This document shows positions 34,472 to 44,600 of a stretch of DNA of 64,000 bases, piece after piece. This stretch comes from Desertivirga brevis. Its GTDB lineage: Bacteria > Bacteroidota > Bacteroidia > Sphingobacteriales > Sphingobacteriaceae. A model generated the notes under the pieces. The model saw only the letters and a program-made list of their open reading frames with translations. It ran no database searches and was not told the origin of the DNA. The translations under genes were made by a program, and so were the position numbers. Numbering within the stretch: the first letter of the stretch is position 1; each line of letters begins with the position of its first letter. The DNA lies in contig NZ_JAFEWF010000010.1 in the NCBI RefSeq assembly GCF_017355835.1, positions 1 to 64,000 on the forward strand, written 5' to 3'.

Positions 34472-35809
34472 TTATAACCTTGCGTCAACTAGCTCCTTAT
34501 TTAGAATACCCTTCACATCGTAAACCACGCAATTATCACTCTTGCGAATATCCAGCCCTGCAAACTGTTTGTGAGATACAGCAAGTACAATTCCTGCATA
34601 ATCGGCAAGATTAGGAAGCTGATCAGGAGGAAGAATGTTCAATCCATACTCGTGCTTAACCTCAGCCTGACTAGCCCATGGATCATAAATATCAACAGCT
34701 ACATCAAATGAATGTAATTCATCAATAATGGAAATAACTTTTGTATTGCGAATATCAGGGCAGTTTTCTTTAAATGTAAAGCCTAATACCAGAACTTTTG
34801 AATCAATCACTTTGATATTCTTACGCATCATGCACTTGATCAGCTCCATGGCTACATGACGTCCCATACTGTCGTTCAGCCTTCTTCCGGCAAGAATGAT
34901 CTCCGGATGGTAACCTACTTCCTGTGCTTTCTGTGCAAGGTAATAGGGATCCACACCAATACAATGCCCACCAACTAAACCTGGTTTAAAAGGAAGGAAA
35001 TTCCATTTAGTACCCGCTGCAGCTAAAACCTCATGGGTATCAATTTCAAGCAGATTAAAGATCTTTGATAGTTCGTTAACAAAAGCAATGTTAATATCTC
35101 TCTGTGAATTCTCGATCACTTTGGCAGCTTCTGCAACCTTGATACTTGAAGCTTTGAAAGTTCCTGCAGTAATTACCGAGCGATACATTGCATCGATGTA
35201 ATCTGCCACCTCCGGAGTACTTCCAGAAGTTACTTTAAGAATTTTGGTAACTGTATGTTCTTTATCCCCAGGATTTATCCTTTCAGGAGAATAACCTGCA
35301 TAAAAATCAACATTAAATTTCAGGCCAGAAACTTTCTCTAATACGGGTACGCACTCATCTTCCGTAACACCTGGATAAACAGTACTTTCATAAATTACCA
35401 CATCTCCTTTTTTCAAAACGCGCCCAACTGTTTCGCTAGCCTTAAGCATAGGGGTGAGTACCGGACGATTATGTTTATCAGTTGGAGTGGGTACAGTTAC
35501 TATGAAAATATTGCATGAAGAAATATCCTCAGGATTAATAGTAGGAACAAATCCAAACTCTTTGGCATTCAACCGCTCTGCAGAAGGAAACAAAACGGCT
35601 TCCAAGTCAGCATCACTTACTTCAAGGGTCGAATCATGGCCAGCAAGCAGTTCTTCGGCTCGTTTACTGTTAATGTCAAAACCTACAACTTTGTATCTCT
35701 CTGCCAAGGCTACGGCCAAAGGCAAACCTACATAACCCAAACCAATCACTGCGATTTTTGACTGTTCAAGAGGTGTCAGGTCAAAATTTTTTATAGAAGT
35801 ATTCATCAT
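34472..35809 (-). CDS. UDP-HexNAc 6-dehydrogenase, TviB/WbpO-like
   Basis: An NAD-dependent dehydrogenase of about 445 aa. The Rossmann loop is IAVIGLGYVGLPLAVALAE. Central blocks are VTVPTPTDKHNRPVL and IYESTVYPGVTEDECVP. The catalytic cysteine lies in GLVGGHCIGVDPYYLA at about residue 282. The C-terminal domain has VLGFTFKENCPDIRNTKV. These enzymes oxidise a UDP-N-acetylhexosamine at C6 to the uronic acid. With the TviC-like 4-epimerase (30737-31816) it could make UDP-GalNAcA as in Vi antigen, or UDP-ManNAcA with WecB. An upstream GTG at 35821 is an alternative start. It lies 22 bp from the Wzc-like gene. Confidence 0.93.
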   Translation of the reverse strand: MMNTSIKNFDLTPLEQSKIAVIGLGYVGLPLAVALAERYKVVGFDINSKRAEELLAGHDSTLEVSDADLEAVLFPSAERLNAKEFGFVPTINPEDISSCNIFIVTVPTPTDKHNRPVLTPMLKASETVGRVLKKGDVVIYESTVYPGVTEDECVPVLEKVSGLKFNVDFYAGYSPERINPGDKEHTVTKILKVTSGSTPEVADYIDAMYRSVITAGTFKASSIKVAEAAKVIENSQRDINIAFVNELSKIFNLLEIDTHEVLAAAGTKWNFLPFKPGLVGGHCIGVDPYYLAQKAQEVGYHPEIILAGRRLNDSMGRHVAMELIKCMMRKNIKVIDSKVLVLGFTFKENCPDIRNTKVISIIDELHSFDVAVDIYDPWASQAEVKHEYGLNILPPDQLPNLADYAGIVLAVSHKQFAGLDIRKSDNCVVYDVKGILNKELVDARL

Positions 35810-35831
35810 AATATTATTCACAACAATCCAA

Positions 35832-38249
35832 TCAACTTACAAAAGGGATCTTCTCCTTTAGCCTTCGAACTAAGGACGGCTTATTTTCTTCATCCCCATA
35901 AATATAACCGTAACCATATCCATAGTCTATTGACAACTTCAGATCATTGTATATTGCATAAGTTTTCTTTATTAAACCTTTTTCAACCAGATCATTAATA
36001 TTATCAACTGCATCCCAATCGGAGAACTGATGACGGAAAATAAAGAAGGTTAAGTCTGATTCACCAAAAATATCGATCGTTTCGGACACGAGACCAGACG
36101 GGGGGCAATCAAGGATAATAACATCATAGTGCATCCTCAATTCCTGCATCATAGCTGAAAAATTAGCGCTACCGATCAACTCCGCTGGGTTTGGAGGAAC
36201 TGGGCCCGAAAGCAGGATATCTAAATTCTCACGACCAGATTCTTTTATGATCCTTCCTAAGTCACACGGCTTACTCAGATAATTACTAACACCGCGATCG
36301 TTAATTAAGTTGAAATCATTGGCGATCTTTGGCCTGCGAAGATCAAGACCCACTAACAATGTTTTCTTTCCTCCAAGTGCATAAATAGCAGCAGTATTAA
36401 TTGAACAAAAGGTCTTACCTTCTCCTGATACGCTACTTGTGAATGCTATCACCAGGCTTGAATCGCCCGAGTGCAGAAAGGGAACACTTGCCCTTATATT
36501 TCTGAAGTTTTCACTCACAAAAGACTTAGGCTGTTCAAAAACAATATTATTAACATTCTTCCTGCTTCTGCCAATACTGCCAACTAGCGGCACCTTAAGT
36601 TTCTGCTCCAGAAGCTTTGAATCATAAATTTTATTGTCGAATATATTACGGATAAACAAAAACAGCAGAGGCAGGATTAGCGCCAGCGAAAAAGCTACAC
36701 TGTAATTCCTTAAAGGCTTCGGCGTTATCATTCCTCCCATTGGTCTGGCAAGATCAAGAACCTCACTGGAAGGAATATTACTTGCCCTGCTGATCTCGGC
36801 CTCATCCCTTTTCTGCAACAAGTAAGTATAAATGTTTTCGCTGATAGAAAATTGCCTTTTAATACTTAGCAGGTTCCGCTCAACTTTAGGCATTCGATTC
36901 AAATCCCCACTCATATTAGCAATCCGCTTCTCAACATCATTATAAGACAGTTTTGACGTTTCATAGGCGCGTCTTATACTTTCTTTGAGTGTATTCAAAA
37001 CAGTAGTATAGCGAAAGTTAAGATCCTTCAGTGTCCGGTTATCATCAGACAAGAACTGATTTAACCTCAACCGGTCATTCTGAATGTTGATCAACTCATT
37101 AATCAGCTGGTCAAGTACTGTTTCTTCTATACCTACAGAAGAAGGCACTGTAAGCTGGTTGATCTCTTCTTTTTGCAGGTAGCCTAGAACGTTTTGATAA
37201 TATTTAAGCTTCAAGCTGATCTTTGACTTCTCATCCTCCAGAGAGGCAAGCCGGGTTAGAGCGAGATTACTCTGAGCTCCAACATCGAAACTTTGATTAT
37301 CCGACCGGTACCTCTGCAACTGATCCTCAAAGTACATCAATGAATCCTGAATGCTTTTCAACTGGATGTTGATGAACTCGGCAGTATTAGTTGCCGTTCT
37401 GTTCTTATTAATTAACTCGCGGTCTTGATAAGCCTCAATTATTTTATTCAAATATTTTTTACCTTTCTCAACCATAGAACTCTCCAGGCTGAGGGCAAGA
37501 ATAGTTGACTCCTTCTTTTGCGGCTCAACTTTTAGAGCTCTGCTATAAGAGACAGCAAGATTGTAATTAGACCTCAACTTAAAAGAGAAATTCTGCAGTT
37601 TAGCTCCGGGATTTTCAGCCTTGATCATCCTAAAACGGTAATTCTTCCCCTCGATCCAGCTGTTTAACCTGAACTTTCCTTTCAACTCTTTAGGTACTAA
37701 TGCCCCGCTCTTCTGATCGGGGGACGCTGGATTGTACAGAGCAAAGGCAGACTTTTTAAAAGAGATCTTAAATTCATGAGGATTAACAAAATCAACATAA
37801 AACTCTCCTTCAATCAGCTGTGGGTGATTCCAGTCTACTTCCAATTTATATGGCAATGAATTATAGATCTCTACTTTACGCCATACACCCTCCCGGTAAT
37901 ACTCTACATTGAAATCAAGCTGCTTAAGTGTATTATAAGCAAGAGTGAATGATCTCATTATGGAGATCTCGTTCTCCATATTATCGGATGTTGTTTTCAA
38001 GCCAATGCTTTCAAATAACTCTTTGGAAGCAGCATTTTTATCCTGCTTGATCACAATGGTTGCTTGCACCTGATAAGCTGGTGTAGTAGTTTGATTGATA
38101 TAGTAGGCTACCCCAAGAAAAGCCACAACCAATAGAAGAACCACGGGCCAGATGGCAACAAAATCGAAGAATAATTTCTTAATATCTGAATTATCGTCTG
38201 ATCCTTTACTACTTGATGTATAGGAGGACGATTGCGACTTCATTATCAT
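35832..38249 (-). CDS. Wzc/GumC-like polysaccharide co-polymerase and tyrosine autokinase
   Basis: An 805-aa inner-membrane protein. It has a first membrane helix (WPVVLLLVVAFLGVAYYI), a large periplasmic part with the Wzz domain and coiled-coil stretches (about 250-480), and a second helix (SVAFSLALILPLLFLFI). The cytoplasmic ATPase has Walker A SSVSGEGKTFCS, Walker A' LLVGLDLRRPKI and Walker B VIILDCPPSG. The C-terminal tail is tyrosine rich (DYGYGYGYIYGDEE), as expected for autophosphorylation. The glycine in Walker A' differs from the proteobacterial DxD but is what I would expect in Bacteroidota. It sets chain length and drives export with the Wza-like partner. The start overlaps the Wza-like stop (ATGA). 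Confidence 0.94.
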   Translation of the reverse strand: MIMKSQSSSYTSSSKGSDDNSDIKKLFFDFVAIWPVVLLLVVAFLGVAYYINQTTTPAYQVQATIVIKQDKNAASKELFESIGLKTTSDNMENEISIMRSFTLAYNTLKQLDFNVEYYREGVWRKVEIYNSLPYKLEVDWNHPQLIEGEFYVDFVNPHEFKISFKKSAFALYNPASPDQKSGALVPKELKGKFRLNSWIEGKNYRFRMIKAENPGAKLQNFSFKLRSNYNLAVSYSRALKVEPQKKESTILALSLESSMVEKGKKYLNKIIEAYQDRELINKNRTATNTAEFINIQLKSIQDSLMYFEDQLQRYRSDNQSFDVGAQSNLALTRLASLEDEKSKISLKLKYYQNVLGYLQKEEINQLTVPSSVGIEETVLDQLINELINIQNDRLRLNQFLSDDNRTLKDLNFRYTTVLNTLKESIRRAYETSKLSYNDVEKRIANMSGDLNRMPKVERNLLSIKRQFSISENIYTYLLQKRDEAEISRASNIPSSEVLDLARPMGGMITPKPLRNYSVAFSLALILPLLFLFIRNIFDNKIYDSKLLEQKLKVPLVGSIGRSRKNVNNIVFEQPKSFVSENFRNIRASVPFLHSGDSSLVIAFTSSVSGEGKTFCSINTAAIYALGGKKTLLVGLDLRRPKIANDFNLINDRGVSNYLSKPCDLGRIIKESGRENLDILLSGPVPPNPAELIGSANFSAMMQELRMHYDVIILDCPPSGLVSETIDIFGESDLTFFIFRHQFSDWDAVDNINDLVEKGLIKKTYAIYNDLKLSIDYGYGYGYIYGDEENKPSLVRRLKEKIPFVS

Positions 38250-39082
38250 TTCGTTAAACTTAATACTAAAACAACAGCCGAAATAGACGAAATAATTACT
38301 TGCAGCGTTTGAGCTGCAGTTACCCCTGTACCAAACTGCCTGACCTTTAAAGGTTCTACATATAACTGATCATTAGGCTGTATGAAATAATAAGGCGAGT
38401 TAATTATAGATCTGTCATTCAGATCCAGTATATGAATACGGGTTCCCTCTGGATACTGCCTCAGAAGCTTCACCTTATTTCTCTTGGCCTGCACAGTAAG
38501 ATCTCCTGACTGGGCAATAGCTTCGAAAATAGTCATGCGCTCCTGAAGAACAACGTATTTACCTGGCTTATTGAATTCCCCCAGAGTGCTAAATCTTATC
38601 CCCCCGAGTTTCACGCGAACGTATAGATCTTCTACCGATACTTTTTTGAAATACCCTGCCAGTTTTTGACTAATAACTGTCTCTGCTTGCCCTGTAGTTA
38701 GGCCCATCACCTTCACTTTGCCAATAAAAGGAAGTTTGATTTCACCGTTTTGGTCAATGGTATAGCCTGTCATATAATAGACATCTCCATTGTTTTGATT
38801 CATTCCCTGCGAAGAACTCTGTTTGCTTTCGGGATCTTCCAATCCGAAGATGGCATTCATCTCAGGAATTGTTGTTTTTATTTTAACATCAACAATATCA
38901 TTATATTGAAGATGATAAACAGGAACGGAATATTGAATTAAAGAATCAGTTACCAGAGCTTTGCTCTTGTCCTTATTCTGCATGTAAACTACCTTCTTGT
39001 TCGAGATGCAGGAAGTTCCGAAAAAGGTGACAGTTAGAAGAAAGCACCAAAGTTTGTTTTTCAGAGAACGCCAGTTTTGCAT
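38246..39082 (-). CDS. Wza-like outer-membrane polysaccharide export lipoprotein
   Basis: A 278-aa lipoprotein with lipobox FFGTSC (Cys25). A Poly_export domain follows (YHLQYNDIVDVKIKTTIPEM, GYTIDQNGEIKLPFIGKVKV), then an SLBB domain (FSTLGEFNKPGKYVVLQERM, IFEAIAQSGDLTVQAKRN, YYFIQPNDQLYVEPLKVRQ). A hydrophobic C-terminal helix (TLQVIISSISAVVLVLSL) would line or cross the outer membrane. It forms the exit channel for the polymer with the Wzc-like protein. It precedes wzc with an ATGA overlap and lies 119 bp after the dehydratase gene. Confidence 0.93.
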   Translation of the reverse strand: MQNWRSLKNKLWCFLLTVTFFGTSCISNKKVVYMQNKDKSKALVTDSLIQYSVPVYHLQYNDIVDVKIKTTIPEMNAIFGLEDPESKQSSSQGMNQNNGDVYYMTGYTIDQNGEIKLPFIGKVKVMGLTTGQAETVISQKLAGYFKKVSVEDLYVRVKLGGIRFSTLGEFNKPGKYVVLQERMTIFEAIAQSGDLTVQAKRNKVKLLRQYPEGTRIHILDLNDRSIINSPYYFIQPNDQLYVEPLKVRQFGTGVTAAQTLQVIISSISAVVLVLSLTK

Positions 39083-39201
39083 AATAGATATTAATTCGTT
39101 ATCATTTGTAGATGAATTATCCCAACCAATAGAGGATCAGGACTATTCATAGGATATCGAATGTTTACGTCAATGTCTTTTAAAGGTTATCAATTTTACA
39201 A

Positions 39202-41133
39202 TTAAACATATTCCTTTTTTCGAAGGGAATCTTTCGCAATGTTATCGAGATGGCAGAACCGGGATTGATTGCTTTTGAACTCTGGTATTAAGGTTTTAAG
39301 ACTTCCTACCATCCCCATTTCATCCATTTCGTTCATGTAGGAAAATATCTCATTGAACTGGCTGACCACCTCCTGATAGGCATGCGGTCTTACCCTCGCA
39401 ATCATAATTTTCTTGTTATAGGTAGGCTTGGTATTTTCACCATTTGCGAGCAGTTCTTCGTAAAGCTTTTCACCGTCTCTCAGTCCCGTATATTTGATTT
39501 CAATGTCTCTGCCCAGTTCCTTTCCGCTCAGTTTAATCATCTTTACCGCCAGGTCATTGATCTTTACAGGTGTTCCCATATCGAATACAAAGATTTCTCC
39601 CCCCTTACCCATAGCTCCTGCTTCAAGCACCAAATTACAAGCTTCACTTATGGTCATAAAATAGCGGGTAATCTCTGGGTGAGTGATCGTCAATGGTCCA
39701 CCAGCAGCGATCTGCTTTTTGAACAAGGGAACTACAGACCCATTAGATCCTAATACATTGCCAAACCGGGTTGTTATGAACTGAGTACCTTTGCCAGCAA
39801 GCTGGGTATTCAACGATTGAGTATAGATCTCAGCCGCCCTCTTCGTTGCCCCCATTATATTGGTGGGGTTTACCGCTTTATCTGTTGATACCATTATAAA
39901 CTTTCCAACTTCGTAGCTAACTGCGAGATTAGCTAAATTGTAAGTTCCTTGTATGTTACAATAGAAGGCTTCGTAAGGATGCTGTTCCTGCATAGGTACG
40001 TGCTTGTAGGCTGCAGCGTGGAAGATAACGTCAATCTTATAGGTACTGAAAATATAGTCGAGCCTTTTCTTATTTACCACATCTGTGAGCACTGGCACCA
40101 ATGTGACCTCGGGCATTATGTTCTTTAAGTCAATAACCAGATCATGAAGAGGAGATTCTGCCTGGTCCAGGACAATTAACAGAGAAGGATTTTCAGCAAT
40201 GATCTGGCGAGCAAGCTCGCTTCCAATAGAGCCTGCAGCCCCCGTTACCATAATCGCCCTGCCTGAGATCATTGCCTGGATCTCTGTTTTATCAGTAGAA
40301 ATCTGCTCGCGCCCTAATAGGTCAAGGATCTCTATATCATGTAATTTCTCAGGTTTCTTCTTCTCTACAAACCATATATCATCTTGAGGGATTACCTTCA
40401 ACTGAACACCCGCTTTTTTACATGCTTCGAAGAGTTCTTCCTTTCTTACATTTGAAATTACCCTTGGAGAAGCTATAATTTGTTTTATTCCATTTTTCCT
40501 GGCAAAGCTTTCAAGACGCTGTGCACTTACTACAGGGATACCATTAATGAGCTTGCTGCATTTACTTAACTCATCGTCAAAAAATGCAATGACATCCATT
40601 TTATTCGCCCTATCATTTTTAAGGTAATTCGACAACAAGATTCCAGATTCGCCCGCTCCAAAAATCCCGATTTTAAGTCCCTCTGACGATGCTGTGCGAG
40701 CAAACAAGAATACATATCTAATTCCCATCCTGTAGTTAAAGAAGAGGAACAGGCTCATAGCTGAACTAAGAAAATAGTAGTAGAGAATAATAGTAGAAGT
40801 GTTGTTAAGTAAAGTGATACCTATAATTTCGATGCTAAATAAAAGACTTAATTGAATTGCGCTGGTTTTAAGGAGAGTTAATATATCTTCCAGGGAAGTA
40901 TGCCTGATCACTCCGCGATAGCTTTTGGTGATAGAAGTACTGATAAGTCCTGTTATAAGGAATTTAATCAGGGAAGAATAAAACGGAACCTGGAAATAAA
41001 AATTATCACTTTGTGAAATGAACACAAACACCAGAAGTGCCGATACAAAAGAAAAGAACACATCAATCAATAAGATCAGCCATGGCGGTTGAAAATTTAA
41101 TGCGTTCACTCTGTACTTGAACCTATTAACCAT
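39202..41133 (-). CDS. Membrane-bound UDP-GlcNAc 4,6-dehydratase, FlaA1/PglF/WbpM/CapD family
   Basis: A protein of about 643 aa. The N-terminal quarter has four hydrophobic helices (WLILLIDVFFSFVSALLVFVF and others). Residues about 130-270 are a first nucleotide-binding domain (IGIFGAGESGILLSNYL). The catalytic SDR domain has AIMVTGAAGSIGSELARQII, FHAAAYKHVPMQEQHPYEA and MVSTDKAVNPTNIMGATKRAAE with the Thr/Asp/Lys active-site pattern. It converts UDP-GlcNAc to the 4-keto-6-deoxy sugar, the first step of the PglF-PglE-PglD route. I start at the ATG at 41133 (MVNRFKYRVN), just before the first helix. It is the first gene of the minus-strand locus, 192 bp downstream of a TAnnTTTG promoter box. 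Confidence 0.93.
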   Translation of the reverse strand: MVNRFKYRVNALNFQPPWLILLIDVFFSFVSALLVFVFISQSDNFYFQVPFYSSLIKFLITGLISTSITKSYRGVIRHTSLEDILTLLKTSAIQLSLLFSIEIIGITLLNNTSTIILYYYFLSSAMSLFLFFNYRMGIRYVFLFARTASSEGLKIGIFGAGESGILLSNYLKNDRANKMDVIAFFDDELSKCSKLINGIPVVSAQRLESFARKNGIKQIIASPRVISNVRKEELFEACKKAGVQLKVIPQDDIWFVEKKKPEKLHDIEILDLLGREQISTDKTEIQAMISGRAIMVTGAAGSIGSELARQIIAENPSLLIVLDQAESPLHDLVIDLKNIMPEVTLVPVLTDVVNKKRLDYIFSTYKIDVIFHAAAYKHVPMQEQHPYEAFYCNIQGTYNLANLAVSYEVGKFIMVSTDKAVNPTNIMGATKRAAEIYTQSLNTQLAGKGTQFITTRFGNVLGSNGSVVPLFKKQIAAGGPLTITHPEITRYFMTISEACNLVLEAGAMGKGGEIFVFDMGTPVKINDLAVKMIKLSGKELGRDIEIKYTGLRDGEKLYEELLANGENTKPTYNKKIMIARVRPHAYQEVVSQFNEIFSYMNEMDEMGMVGSLKTLIPEFKSNQSRFCHLDNIAKDSLRKKEYV

Positions 41134-41683
41134 AATACACGTTACCCCTTTACTCCATCCCCACATTGGAACAGAGAGTCATTTCATTTAAAATATTTCT
41201 TATTGTTAAGCGGGAATTATGGGAGAACTGCCTCCTAAACTCATCATTGCTTGATACGAAGCGTTTCGTTGCAGGTTTCAGCCGAATTGACAAAAGCTGC
41301 ATATATTACTTCGCCGCGGTAACACAAAGGTAAAAAAGTTAAGGTTAAGAGAAAGATCGTTATTCTGAAAGAAAAGATCTGCCAAGTGTCCTCATTTCCA
41401 TTTTTAGTTCCAATATGCATTTTTTAACCAGGAAGAATGCCTTGATCTCTATTTTCCCTTAACCCTTTTTTAACGTACGATATCTATATTTGCCATTAAA
41501 CACATTCCTAGATGCCCGCTAACATAAATATTTTTCGTTTTTTATTGCGTCCTTTAAGTGTTTATAGTTTGCGGTATGATGTGATGGTTCAGGAAAAAAG
41601 CGCTACTTGTGGAAGAGCCTGTGTCACTTTCCCGAAGTAACTATCCTATAATCTTATTTGATTCTTTCAGCTCCTATTACAAA
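41134..41683. other. Divergent promoter region of the polysaccharide locus
   Basis: A 550-bp region between the dehydratase gene (-) and the AsmA-like gene (+). It holds a promoter box at 41325-41332 on the minus strand and would give the locus a leader of about 180 nt. No UpxY/NusG-like gene or obvious JUMPStart-type element was found. The AsmA side has AT-rich sequence with a GTTTATAGTTTG stretch near 41565 that could be part of a promoter, but it does not match the consensus exactly. Confidence 0.5.
41325..41332 (-). promoter_or_regulatory. Bacteroidota-type -7 promoter box (TACCTTTG)
   Basis: Minus-strand TACCTTTG fits the Bacteroidota TAnnTTTG -7 consensus exactly. A TTTC stretch about 20 nt upstream could stand in for the -33 TTTG element. 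It faces the polysaccharide locus and lies about 190 nt before the start of the dehydratase gene. Supported by consensus and position only. Confidence 0.5.
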
Positions 41684-44600
41684 ATGAAACTTTTGTCTAA
41701 GTACCTTTTCTTCTTCCTATTGATAGTTCTTTCTACTATCCTGTTGCTAATGGCTGCAATGCCCTATATTACCCCTAAAAGCTTTTCAGACAGGGTTAAG
41801 CAAAGTGCCAATAAAAACATCAATGGCAAAATTTCATTCACCAAAATGAAACTTTCCTTTTTTGAGCATTTCCCAGCCCTCACATTATCCCTGTATAATG
41901 TTTCTTTAAAAGGGTCTGCCCCTTTTAGCTCCGATACACTTCTAGCTGCCGAGGAACTCGCCTTAGGTATTAACCTCAGAAGTTTAATAGGTAATCAGGT
42001 AATTGTCAACCGGATTTTCCTGGAAAAGGCTAAATTCAATGTATTAGTTGATAGCTTGGGTAGGGCTAACTATAACGTGCTGAACACCGGCGCTTCCTCG
42101 TCTTCTTCTACTACCTCTGAGAGTTCCGGATTAAAGATTGAGGATATAAGCATTTCCAGGAGTGATTTAATTTACGAAGACAAGAGTCTGCCAATGCTGA
42201 TAAAGATCAAAGGTCTTACTTATTCGGGAAAAGGAAATTTGAGCAAAGAAATATTTGATCTTACAACCCAGGCACAAATTAAGCACTTCGACCTTTACTA
42301 TGACAATATCCCTTATTCAGTAGGAAGGAAAATTAAAGCTGATCTTATCACCAGAATAAATACTAATTCCCTTCAGCTGATTTTTATAAAAAACAAACTT
42401 CAAATAAATCAGGTCCCGCTGAGCTTTTCAGGCAAATTCGAATTTCTACAGAACGGCTATGATCTGGATTTCAAGTTGAGAAGCTCGGAGGCCGACCTGG
42501 AAAACTTAATTAATACCCTACCCCCACAATACCTTGAATACTTTAAGGAATTTGAGATTAAAGGAAAATCAACTTTTGACCTGGGATTGAAAGGAAAATA
42601 CATCGCGCAAAATCAAGAGCTTCCCAGTCTTGATCTGTCATGGACTATTAAAAATGGAGCGTTCCGACATCGTAAAAGCTCTATTCCTCTGAATAACATC
42701 CAAATGAAAGCGAGGTCTTTTATTCCAGATTTTGACCTTCAAAAAGCTAAGGTTGATTTAGACACTCTTTTTTTTAATATTGATGGAGGGTCTTTCGCGG
42801 GAGTGTTACACACTCGTGGTTTAGATAGTCCTTATATCAATGGCAATCTGCGGGCAAACCTGGACCTCGGGAAGATTCAAAGGGCTCTTAATATTCAAAA
42901 AACAGATACGCGCGGAATTTTAAACCTTAGCCTTCGTGCTGAGGGCAATTATAGATACAAATTAAATAACTATGGCAATGGAAATATTGACACTATTTTA
43001 ATGAGTATTCCCCGCTTTGAATTAAACACTCAACTTTCTAAAGGCTTTTTCAAGTATGCGTCAATGCCAAATAGTATTGACCATTTTGAGTTTGACGTAC
43101 GAGCTGCTTGCCCTGACAGTAATTATAGGAACATACAACTTGACTTAAAGAAAATAGATGCCAGGTCGTTAAACAATTATCTGAATGGACATCTAAGTAT
43201 AACCCGGAACTCTGAACTTAATATCGACACCCGTTTGAAGGCTTTTATAGACTTGGCCTCCCTTAACAAAATCTACCCAATGCAAGGCATGTCTATGGAG
43301 GGAGAATTAAAAATGGATATAGCCTCGAAAGGTGGTATAGAAATTAAAGGAAGAAAATACCCTGCAACGAATGCCTCTGTACTTTTAAACGGTGGATACA
43401 TTAAAACATCAAAAAGTCCATATCCTGTAAGCAAAATTCAAATCAGTTCTTTTTTATCCAGCAGCGGGGGAAAATCAAAAGACTTCAAAATAAACATTAG
43501 CCCCTTATCCTTTCATTTTATGAATCAGCCCTTTGTATTAAGGGCAAATTTGGCTAACCTAAGTAATCTCTCTTACAAGATTTCCTCTCACGGGATTCTT
43601 GATATAGGAAAACTGTACAGTGTTTTTGCCTCTAACAATTATAAAGTGCAAGGATTGCTTCGTACTAACGTTGAGCTGGCTGGACAACAAAAGGATGCGA
43701 ATAACGGCAACTACAAAAAGCTCTTTAACAAAGGCACATTCCGGGTTAGAGACCTCGCTCTCTCCTCCGATCTTTTACCCAAGCCTTTCATGGTTAATAG
43801 AGGTATTTTTAGTTTTAACAACGACGAAATTAACTTCCACTCCTTCAAAGCCAGTTTCGGCCGAACCAAAATTGCACTAGAAGGTAGTGTTTCTAATATT
43901 ATAGATTACATTACTACCTCAAAAGGAGAGCTCTATGGCGACTTCAAGCTAAAAAGCGACTTAATCGTTGCGGATGAGTTTCGCTCAATACCAGTGTCAC
44001 CTGGGGGAGCTAAAGCGATGCCAGGGAAGCCTGGGGTAATAATGATACCTGATAACCTCAAAATCAAGTTCTCAGGAGAAGCGAAGGAAGTTAATTACGG
44101 GGGAGTCAAGTTTGATAGAATGCATGGAATGGTATCCATTAAAAATGGGCAGCTAGACCTTCAGAATCTTAGTGCCAATTTTATAGGAACTCCCGTAAAA
44201 ATGAGTGCCGCCTATAAGGCCTTTTCTTCAAAGACGGCATATTTCCAGTACGTAATAAATGCTAAGGATTTCGACATTCAAAAAGCTTATAATAGCAGCC
44301 TGGTTTTTAGAGAATTAGCTTCTTCTGCTGCACATGTTCGCGGCATCGTCTCATTGGATTACAAACTCAGCGGTAGATTAAACGGCAACATGGAACCTGT
44401 TTATCCATCAATAAAGGGCAATGGCATAATATCGGTTAAAGACGTTAAACTAAAGGGCTTTAAACTTTTTAATGCAGTTAGTAAAAAAACCGGGCATAAA
44501 GACCTCGAAGATCCTAAACTAAGTCAAATTACCATTCGTTCTTCGATTGCAAATAATATTATTAGCATTGAAAGAACACGCATGAAGATTGCGGGGTTCC

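Noticed and set aside
36290..36370. Walker A' of the Wzc-like kinase has Gly where proteobacterial enzymes have Asp
   Set aside because: This variant (GLDLRRP) is what I would expect in Bacteroidota homologues, so it is probably not a defect.
41134..41683. UpxY/NusG-like antiterminator gene or invertible promoter upstream of the polysaccharide locus
   Set aside because: No ORF of that type and no inverted repeats flanking the promoter box were found; the leader is only about 180 nt.
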